DNA from: Gigaspora margarita | Lineage: Eukaryota; Glomeromycota; Glomeromycetes; Diversisporales; Gigasporaceae | Assembly: GCA_009809945.1 (NCBI GenBank) | Contig: WTPW01001141.1 | Location: forward strand, 15,754 to 79,753 | Direction of reading: 5' to 3' | Length of the DNA: 64,000 nt | Part shown: positions 56,641 to 64,000 of the stretch, one piece after another | Position numbering within the stretch: position 1 is the first letter of the stretch | Layout: each line of letters opens with the position of its first letter | Notes under the pieces: model-generated | What the model was told of the DNA's origin: nothing | The model's input: only the letters and a program-made list of their open reading frames with translations | Databases searched by the model: none | Program-made: the position numbers and the translations under genes

Positions 56641-57070
56641 ATATATTTAAAAACAATTATTTTGTTATACTAATTAAATTCATCCTAGCAATATTATTCA
56701 AACTAATCAAATAATTTGATAATATGGGCTAGTGCAAAAAGATTTGTACCTCAAATAGCTCTGATTAAAATATTTTTTGTACAAATTAATTTTTAATTTT
56801 TTTAATTTAATATACTTATTAGGTTACTGGATTGATAAAAAAAAAATTTTTTTGATTATTTTATTGATGAAATAAAAAAATTTATTAATCATAACTTTTT
56901 TTTCTTTTTTACTATATAATTTACTATAGTATTTATATATACATATATATAGTAAAAAAAATCAAATTACCTCACTTTAAAGCTTAATTTCTTCACAACC
57001 AGTAATCCAATTTTGCTCAAATTTTAACCATATCTTTATCATATGCACATTAATGCACTTGCGAAGTACA
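56641..57070. other. AT-rich stretch before the gap
   Basis: AAAAAGATTTGTACCTCAAA at 56737 and a long T/A-rich region could be the left part of the Tc1/mariner copy, but I cannot pair it with a right end. No ORF. Confidence 0.35.
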
Positions 57071-57940
57071 NGNTAANANNNNNNNNNNNNNNNNNNNNNN
57101 NNNNNNNNNNNNNNNNNNNNNNNNNNNNNNNNNNNNNNNNNNNNNNNNNNNNNNNNNNNNNNNNNNNNNNNNNNNNNNNNNNNNNNNNNNNNNNNNNNNN
57201 NNNNNNNNNNNNNNNNNNNNNNNNNNNNNNNNNNNNNNNNNNNNNNNNNNNNNNNNNNNNNNNNNNNNNNNNNNNNNNNNNNNNNNNNNNNNNNNNNNNN
57301 NNNNNNNNNNNNNNNNNNNNNNNNNNNNNNNNNNNNNNNNNNNNNNNNNNNNNNNNNNNNNNNNNNNNNNNNNNNNNNNNNNNNNNNNNNNNNNNNNNNN
57401 NNNNNNNNNNNNNNNNNNNNNNNNNNNNNNNNNNNNNNNNNNNNNNNNNNNNNNNNNNNNNNNNNNNNNNNNNNNNNNNNNNNNNNNNNNNNNNNNNNNN
57501 NNNNNNNNNNNNNNNNNNNNNNNNNNNNNNNNNNNNNNNNNNNNNNNNNNNNNNNNNNNNNNNNNNNNNNNNNNNNNNNNNNNNNNNNNNNNNNNNNNNN
57601 NNNNNNNNNNNNNNNNNNNNNNNNNNNNNNNNNNNNNNNNNNNNNNNNNNNNNNNNNNNNNNNNNNNNNNNNNNNNNNNNNNNNNNNNNNNNNNNNNNNN
57701 NNNNNNNNNNNNNNNNNNNNNNNNNNNNNNNNNNNNNNNNNNNNNNNNNNNNNNNNNNNNNNNNNNNNNNNNNNNNNNNNNNNNNNNNNNNNNNNNNNNN
57801 NNNNNNNNNNNNNNNNNNNNNNNNNNNNNNNNNNNNNNNNNNNNNNNNNNNNNNNNNNNNNNNNNNNNNNNNNNNNNNNNNNNNNNNNNNNNNNNNNNNN
57901 NNNNNNNNNNNNNNNNNNNNNANTTCATTANATCNNGNAN
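57071..57940. other. Assembly gap (about 870 N)
   Basis: Almost entirely N with a few called bases at the edges; any reading frame across it is meaningless. It lies beside the Tc1/mariner remnant and may hide its C-terminal part. Confidence 0.95.
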
Positions 57941-58079
57941 AAATGATACAAAAAATTCTAAAAATTTGATTTTTTTATTTGTACGAAAGCCAAAATTTTG
58001 CATTTTCTATTTTTTTTTTTTTTTACATTTTTATATATAAAAAAAACAATTTATATTATAATATTTGATGGGTACGCCC

Positions 58080-58698
58080 CAGTTTTTATACAAGCATCAA
58101 CCTGATTGGGATGCTGGTGACAGTCTGTGACAAAGTTCTGGTGGTGTTTCATGCCACGATTTTTTAACAAGAGCATCCAGCTCTACGATATTACAAACGC
58201 CTATTTTTTATTTGGTTCGTGCCAGAGGAACTCAGAAAAGGATGTATATAGGTCTCATCTGACCACAACACACTACTCCCAATGTTCAGGTGCCCATTTA
58301 TACTTTTTTCCATATTCTCAGCCATGATAAGAGGCTTTGGGGACTACACAAGAGGACAAGCCCAAACTTTGCAAAGCACGGCACATGGTACTCTCAGAAA
58401 TTGGTTTTTTGCTTTGACAATCATATAGGTTGGTTATTTGTGTAATGCTGAGACAGTGGTTGCCATCTGTGACTAAGCCTTTAAGGTTTTTAAGATCAAA
58501 GGGTGTTAGAGTTTTTAGTCGACCAATCCTTTTTTTTTGAATTTCTGTGCCTGACTCACTGTACAGCTTTATGATGTTTCTCACAGAACTTTTACCACAA
58601 CCAGCTGCAACTGCAATTGTACAATGCGAATCACCTCTTTGGTATCCATAAATCATGCCTCATCACTGGCTTTCTGTTAAATCTTTCTTTACGTCCAT
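58080..58698 (-). pseudogene. Tc1/mariner-like transposase, N-terminal two thirds
   Basis: From the ATG at 58698 the reading has two consecutive TGA codons after about 11 residues. A helix-turn-helix domain follows (GYQRGDSHCTIAVAAGCGKS and SSVRNIIKLYSESG), then a second HTH (LSITQITNLYD ... ISESTMCRALQSLG) to TGA at 58318-58320. The first catalytic Asp block VVWSDETYIHPF lies at about 58265-58230. The remaining DD[ED] residues are absent or out of frame. A TACAGTGGCC-type end at 59088-59097 (inverted) may be the element terminus. It would act as a cut-and-paste transposase with TA targets. Confidence 0.75.
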
Positions 58699-60089
58699 TT
58701 TTTGTAGAAAAAAAAATTAAGATGCACATCTGTTTATTTTTATGCCAATTGGTCATACAGATATACCTATTTTTATACCGCATAATGTGATCTGGGCATC
58801 ACACTATATTTGAGCGAAATTTGAACCGATTTGAGCAAAAAATCAATATTTTGTGAATTTTTTTTTAAAAAAAAATTCAAAAAATTCTGAAAATCGATTT
58901 TCGTACAAACCTGAAAATGGTACTTTGTACTATCTTTTGCATAACTCTAGTGCAATCTAATAATACTGCGTAAAATTTTAGTATGTTGTACCATGGGATC
59001 GGATGGTCACGTGATATAAATTTTATTCTCATTTAATTACCCAATTTTGAGCGATAGCTCTCTCAAAAGTGTCCATAATAATATGGTAGGCCACTGTAAT
59101 TAATAAAATGTAGCTTAAATTCTTGAAGGCTTGCACCATCTTATTTCTACAATAAATAACTTCTTTGATCTAATATTTAGAAAAATTATAAAAGAATCTG
59201 AAATAACTTTAATTATATATAAATCTTTTATATCACAAACAAAGAACAAGTAAGGACTACGAAATGCTACTACAATATGTTAATGTTTAGCAATATTGCT
59301 ATCTATATGGACGCTAAGCAAAAAAATCTTGAAGCAGTTGATGGATACTGCTTTGCGAAAATAGTATTTAAATTAGCCAAGTTGCTCTTAATAGAATTTA
59401 GGCAATTATAAAAAATTTGCTTGCTTTTTATTAACAATAGTTCAAAATTTCTAATATAATTTATTTTTTTTAGGATTTATTGCTATTCTATATATTGTTA
59501 AAGAATAAAATATTTGACCTTGCACTTATCTGTTAGTATGACTTTAAGTTTCCAAATATACCTTCGAAGTTCTATAAATATGAGGGTCCTTATTTGAGAT
59601 TAACTAATACTTACAATGCGATTCCTGTGGAATCAATTAATAATATTGTTTATATTGTACCTCAATTTGATATAGTAAATTCATATTATGTAAAGAGTTT
59701 TACTAAACCGCACCTATGGTGTTTTATACCATATTACACGAAACTATTAGAATATCCAATCAAAATTTAAGATTAGATGTAACACAAAATTTCATTTTTT
59801 TGTTTATTTTTTTAAAAAATATCCATATCTCAAAATTTTGCTTATGAAACCACCTTTGGGGCTCTAATAAAAAAAATTCTTTGCTAAATTTTGAATTTAC
59901 TAATGCTCAAATAAAATGCCAGGCCATACCCTAACCCTAAAGTAATTAAAATTTATTTTTTTGTTTTATAAAAATTATTTTTTTGTTTTTGTTACACAGA
60001 TTTGCAAATCTAATTTACCTATGGTAGTAAAATACCATAAGTGCATTTTATAATAATTGTTATATAAATATTTTATTTCTAATTAAATA
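58699..60089. other. Tc1 5' flank and AT-rich region
   Basis: 58800-58930 holds AAAAAATTCTGAAAATCGAT, matching 57948-57980 left of the coding region in direct orientation; the rest is non-coding. At 59930-59942 CCCTAACCCTAAA occurs once. No genes seen. Confidence 0.45.
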
Positions 60090-60098
60090 AAAATTTGT

Positions 60099-60437
60099 AG
60101 GACTAGTCCTAAGGGGTTTTGTGATACATCTGGGACTGGCCTTGACTGCCTTATGTAATGGAGGACTGTACCGGTGATACAAGGAGGACTTGGCAGGAGG
60201 CGCAGGGACAAGAGGGTTTAAATAGGCAATGCCAGTATGTGGGTTGCAGGTATGGCAGCTAGTGTAGAACCTTCGGTAGCTACTTAAATAGGCAACCAAA
60301 AGTTGCAGGTGTGGCTAGTTGTACTTTCATCAATGTAACAAATGCCAGGGTGCCCCTAGAGGCGCCCGTGGCCTAATTTACTTGAATAAAAGCTTCTCCC
60401 CAGAGCAGAAACTTTGACATCCAAAAAAAAAAAAAAG
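60099..60437 (+). mobile_element. SINE-like retroposon, copy 1
   Basis: A 339-bp unit, starting AGGACTAGTCCTAAGGGG and ending in a 14-A tail (60423-60436), is flanked by a 9-bp direct duplication AAAATTTGT (60090-60098 and 60438-60446), the signature of target-primed retroposition. It is GC-richer than the surroundings. AATAAAAGC near 60384 could be a polyadenylation-like signal. I could not find clear Pol III A and B boxes, so it may be a SINE or a processed transcript. A second copy on the minus strand shares both ends. Confidence 0.85.
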
Positions 60438-60447
60438 AAAATTTGTG

Positions 60448-60766
60448 GTATATTGAATTTATAAAATTTAAATAAAATTTATATAATTTTTATATTTAGT
60501 AAATTTTTATAGGAATTTAATAAAATTTATATAAAATTATTTATACCAATTATTATATAAAATTTATATTTAATATTTTTATATAAAATTTATAGATATA
60601 TAAAATTTATATAAAATTTATATTTATAATTTATAAATATATAACAGTTATTTATTTATAATATATAAATTTATAAATACATAAAAGTTATATAAAATTT
60701 TTTTATATAGTTATATTTATATAAATTTTTATATAAAATTTATATTAAATATTATATAAAAATTAC
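60448..60766. repeat. TATAAAATTTA low-complexity tract
   Basis: Irregular repeats of TATAAAATTTATA and close variants fill the interval between the two SINE-like copies. Non-coding. Confidence 0.7.
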
Positions 60767-62242
60767 TTTTTTTTTGATTTCAAAGTGCCTGCTCTGGGCC
60801 TAGGTTTATTCAGTTTATACATTAGAAATTACACTTGATGAGAGTACAACTAGCCACACGTACACTTTTGGTGTCTAATTTAAGTAGTCTGCCTGAAGGT
60901 TCCATACTAGATGCCATATCTGCAACTAGAGATGTACTTTATGCATTATGCATGCTGCATTATGCAATACATAATGTCGCATAATGCAATACAAGACTTG
61001 TAAAATTTAAAAATGCACATAGAGATTATTATATAATTTTTATCCGATTAAATTTATATAATTTGCTTTTATTCTAACAATATTTTTTTAAATCAGAACT
61101 TATAAATTATAAGGTATTACAAATATCAGTATGGTATGGATGCAATTTTATCAATCCGTACCATACTAATCTGCTATTATATTAAACCTTTATATTAGCA
61201 GAACAGTATGGTACAATTGATAAAATCAACACTATACGGATCTGATAGTTGACAGGGCGTAGGATCGATTTTTTCTATCACGTGACTTTCCGGCATCAAT
61301 TGTCTTTGAGAAAAAAAAAGATTTATGTTTGGGTTTGGGTTCATGTTGGAAGTTAGAAGGAGCATTATATAGCAAAATTGTGCAAAAAAACTTTTTTGTT
61401 AGACCAGAAAGACAATTTGCTTATGATAAATACGATTTTTGCAAAAATGTTTGTTTTGAATTTCTTTACATTACACCTGATCCTGATTTTTAATTGGCTA
61501 ATTGACGCCAGAAGATCACGTGACTAGAATTTGTCAAGCATTGATTCTTTCATTTGTAATTTATTAGATTAATGTCTATACTAAAGAAATATTAGTATAA
61601 TAAAAAGATTGAAAAATATATCATGTGTGAAAACTTATATTAAAGATATCTAGTTCGCTTATCAATTATTCAAGGAAACAAATATAATGCTAATGCTAAA
61701 AAATGTAAAAATTGTATAGCTACCAGATCCGTATGGTATGGTATAGTGTGGATTTTATCAAAATGTACCATACTGTTCTGCTAATATATATCTTTAATAT
61801 AATAGCAGATCAATATGGTACGGTTTGATAAAATTGCATCCATACCATACTGATCTAGCATATTGTACCATACTGATCTTTTGTAATCCCTAAATTATAT
61901 ATATTTCTTTTTAAATTGCTTCAATAGTTTTTAGCAAACAAATTTCTTGACCCAACATCAACTACTATATATTGTAGTCTTCTAATTCTGCTATTTTATA
62001 TTTAATAGCTAGTCTAAATTCACTAATATATTATATAAAAATGCAATATTGCATAATGCATCATACTGCATAATGTTGCATTATGCAATGCAGAACCAAA
62101 AAAACCTGTATTCGCACATCTATACCTGCAACCTAACTATGGGAATTGCCTATTTAAACCCTCTGATCTTCTGCTCTTTGACCAAACTCAATTGATTCAC
62201 CAGTTTTACTTGGATCATTTCTATATCCCTTAGGACTAGTTT
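60767..62242 (-). mobile_element. SINE-like retroposon, copy 2 (split)
   Basis: On the minus strand it starts near ACTAGTCCTAAGGG (62242), shares AGAGGGTTTAAATAGGCAAT, GTGTGGCTAGTTGTACT and CCCAGAGCAG with copy 1, and ends in a T-run (poly-A on its strand) at 60767-60775. Without the nested 1198-bp element plus one duplication it is about 270 bp, somewhat shorter than copy 1 because of differences in the 5' half. Confidence 0.75.
60927..62124. mobile_element. 1198-bp hAT-like non-autonomous element (TAGAGATGT ends)
   Basis: Ends TAGAGATGTACTTT and, inverted, TATAGATGTGCGAA lie between 8-bp near-duplications TCTGCAAC (60919-60926) and CCTGCAAC (62125-62132). The subterminal regions carry palindromic TGCATTATGCA repeats. 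The interior has large inverted blocks rich in GTATGGTAC (61110-61250 and 61720-61890). No ORF. It splits SINE-like copy 2. Confidence 0.8.
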
Positions 62243-62860
62243 ATCCTCACAGAAAATTTGGTAGGGCATTTTCTGTTCCACACATGTATTACCTACACTT
62301 CAGTAATTGTTGCTATGGCTGAAACCAATACTTGCAAGACAAGGTTATCCCTGTCCTCTTACCAATATCTACTTTTTGCCCTTGTAAGATTCACTTCCAA
62401 TCCTAGCACCCACCTTCACCATCCTACTACTGTAGTCCTTATACTGACTTCCCAAACTTCCAAACCAGTTAGCCCAAAAGGGTAAATTTACCTAGCATTA
62501 GGTGCTACTATGGTTCTTTTTTCCCTTGGTACCTACTTCTATAACATAGGTTCTTTTCCACTGGTGCAACTCTGGTGGCCAGGTTGGTGGACCCCCATCC
62601 CTGAGGGTCTTACTTTGTCTAATCTTGTGGCTCCAGTTTTCGATGCTCCAGTTTTGGTAGCACTATTGAAGGTCTTTGCTGTTTTCTTACTTAGGGCTTG
62701 CCAAATGGGTTTCTATTTCTTTGGTTCCTTGGATTTGTTTGTATAATAGTATACAAATATACCCAAAAGCTTCCATTCTAGATAGTAATCAAGGATTACA
62801 GATAATATATCCAATTGATCGATAAAACAATAGTTACTGTATCACAGATCCATTTTTCAA
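62243..62860. other. Higher-GC stretch of unknown nature
   Basis: 62250-62750 is visibly less AT-rich than its surroundings. It holds 75- and 78-codon ORFs on the plus strand (62258 and 62510) with no domain I can name; their Thr/Ser/Val/Leu-rich composition is not convincing as protein. It may be part of a retroposon or a gene remnant. Confidence 0.35.
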
Positions 62861-62861
62861 A

Positions 62862-62930
62862 GCATCACCAGTAGGATTTGAACCCTAGACCTGCCACTTG
62901 GGGGTAGTGTTCCTACGGGCTAAACTCGAA
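62862..62930 (-). ncRNA. tRNA-like Pol III promoter (SINE head or tRNA relic)
   Basis: On the minus strand TTTAGCCCGTAGGA (62924-62911) resembles an A box, and GGTTCAAATCC (62884-62874) is a near-consensus B box about 30 bases further on, followed by a TAGG...CCTA T-stem-like pairing. A complete cloverleaf with acceptor stem was not found, so a tRNA-derived SINE head is more likely than a tRNA gene. Confidence 0.5.
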
Positions 62931-63070
62931 CCAGACTTTAGTCAAGTTTGGGTCTGGTTTGATTTTTGGACCAGACTCAAACTTTTATATTCAGACTTTT
63001 TATTCAAGTCTGAGTTTGGTCCAGGTCTGGTCCAAAGTTTGTCAGACTAGTCTGAGTCCGAACATACTTA
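62905..63070. repeat. CAGACT/AGTCTG-rich subterminal repeat
   Basis: A dense set of GACCAGACTCAAACTT- and AGTCTGAGTTTGGTCCAGG-type motifs in both orientations follows TAGTGTTCC at 62905. The design resembles the subterminal arrays of the hAT-like element at 11132, so this may be the left end of another such element running off the window. The other end is not visible. Confidence 0.5.
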
Positions 63071-64000
63071 TATGTATTTTTTAGTGCTAAACAAGTTTAC
63101 TTAGTGCAAGAAGTTAGAATTAATTAGTAGAATTTTATGAATCATAAGATTTTATATAATTTTATTAATAAAATTTTATAAAATTTTATAATACACAAAT
63201 TTTTATTAATAATTCTAACTTTATGCACTAAGTAAACTTGTTCAGCACCTAAAAATACATCAGATCAACAGAGTTATTTTTATTTTGCTTGAAATTTAGA
63301 GAATAGATGCATAATATTGGATTTTTGATCAAAAAAGTCAAATTTAAGCAACTTTTCTCCAAATTGCAAGTATAATAAAAACAATTCTACTGATTTGATG
63401 TATTTTTAGTTCTGAAAAAGTTTACTTAGTTCATGAAGTTAGAGTTACTTAGTAAAATTTTGTAATTCATAAGATTTTATTAAATTTATTAATAAAATTC
63501 TATAAAATCCTATGATTCACAAAACTTTACTAATTAATTCTAATTTAATGCACTATTTAAACTTGTACAGAACCTATACATACATCAAACCAGCAGTATT
63601 ATTTTTATTTGACTTGTAATTTGGAGAATAGATACATAATTTTGGACTTTTGATCAAAAAAGTCAAAATTAAGCATTCTTTCTTCAAATAATAAGTAAAA
63701 TAAAAACAACACTGCCAATTTAATGTATTTGTAGGTGCTAAAAAAGTTTACTTAGTGCATGTAGTTAGAATTAATTAGTAAAATTTTGTGAATTATAAAG
63801 ATTTTATAGAATTTTATTAATAAAATTCTATAAAATCTTACAAATCACAATATTTTACCAATTAATTCTAACTACATGCACTAAGTAAACTTGTTCAACA
63901 ACTAAAAATACATTAAAACGGCAGTGTTGCTTTTCTTTTACTTGTAACTTGGAGAAAAGTTGCTTAAATTTGACTTTTTGATCAAAAATCCAAAATTATG
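63066..64000. repeat. Satellite of alternating palindromes, period about 330 bp
   Basis: AAGTTTACTTAGT marks units at about 63087, 63418 and 63746; the period is about 330 bp. Each unit is a palindrome (CTAAGTAAACTTGTTCAG answers the left arm) with a centre of TTTTATTAATAAAATTTTAT. The spacers, centred on TTTTTGATCAAAAA, are palindromic as well. The array continues past the window end. Confidence 0.85.

Noticed and set aside
57043..58003. Long ORFs on both strands of about 310 residues
   Set aside because: They run across the N gap; the translation is unknown residues.
59930..59942. CCCTAACCCTAAA as telomere repeat
   Set aside because: Only about two units, with no array on either side; chance is likely.
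60060..60299. Minus-strand ORF in SINE-like copy 1
   Set aside because: The retroposon reads on the plus strand with its poly-A tail; the ORF is not preserved in copy 2.
62862..62930. Functional tRNA gene
   Set aside because: A and B boxes are present, but I could not build an acceptor stem or assign an anticodon.

Overview
The window is an AT-rich, transposon-saturated stretch of a eukaryotic, most probably fungal, genome. Short GT-AG introns of about 65-80 bp, Ty3/Gypsy, Tnp2-like, Plavaka-like and hAT transposases and dense miniature elements suggest a TE-rich early-diverging fungus, most like the arbuscular mycorrhizal Glomeromycotina. That placement is inference, because no rRNA or marker gene is present. 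Only one gene looks intact and host-like: a six-exon alpha/beta hydrolase (28447-30349). Two assembly gaps occur (21623-21783 and about 57071-57940).

Layout. 1-2.7 kb: AT-rich tandem array with nested miniature elements. 2.9-4.8 kb: broken multi-exon gene of unknown function. 4.9-5.9 kb: two TA-flanked miniature elements. 6.1-9.5 kb: decayed multi-exon Tnp2/CACTA-like transposase. 9.97-20.47 kb: complete but decayed Ty3/Gypsy element (Gypsy-1) with both LTRs, carrying a 1251-bp hAT-like element, a 320-bp foldback, a 426-bp foldback inside the reverse transcriptase active-site region and a 142-bp miniature element. 20.5-24 kb: nested miniature elements, two of them TTAA-flanked copies of the same length. 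24.2-27 kb: hAT/DUF659-like transposase remnant split by a second copy of the 743-bp element seen at 4.9 kb. 28.4-30.3 kb: the hydrolase. 31.0-31.5 kb: orphan BED-like zinc-finger ORF. 32.2-39.6 kb: 5' part of a second Gypsy (Gypsy-2) with a zinc-knuckle block between protease and reverse transcriptase. 39.6-48.9 kb: minus-strand LINE with ORF1, endonuclease, RT and RNase H, interrupted by hAT-like and TA-type elements. 50-51 kb: hairpin elements. 53.7-56.6 kb: Plavaka-like transposase remnant. 58.1-58.7 kb: Tc1/mariner remnant. 60-62.2 kb: two oppositely oriented SINE-like retroposons, one split by a 1198-bp hAT-like element. 62.9 kb: tRNA-like Pol III promoter. 63.1-64 kb: satellite of alternating palindromes.

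How it fits together. The autonomous-looking elements (Tnp2, Plavaka, hAT, Tc1, two Gypsy, LINE) are all broken, and most broken coding units are interrupted by non-autonomous foldback elements. Insertion boundaries can be proved internally in many places. TA duplications flank the Tc1/pogo-like elements, 7-8 bp duplications flank hAT-like ones, TTAA duplications flank two piggyBac-like families, and several insertions have an empty site elsewhere in the window. Stops in dead ORFs are often TGA where the surrounding motif favours Arg (CGA) or Trp (TGG). Cys-to-Tyr and His-to-Tyr changes sit in zinc knuckles. Together these point to C-to-T decay, as expected for methylated repeats.

The strongest candidates for something undescribed are the foldback families. 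Unrelated ones share a core motif (AAGTAAACTTRTTCAG) or a second module (near CGATGAGACGATTCTAATGA). Next are the two TTAA-specific families and the Gypsy-2 architecture with extra zinc knuckles between PR and RT.
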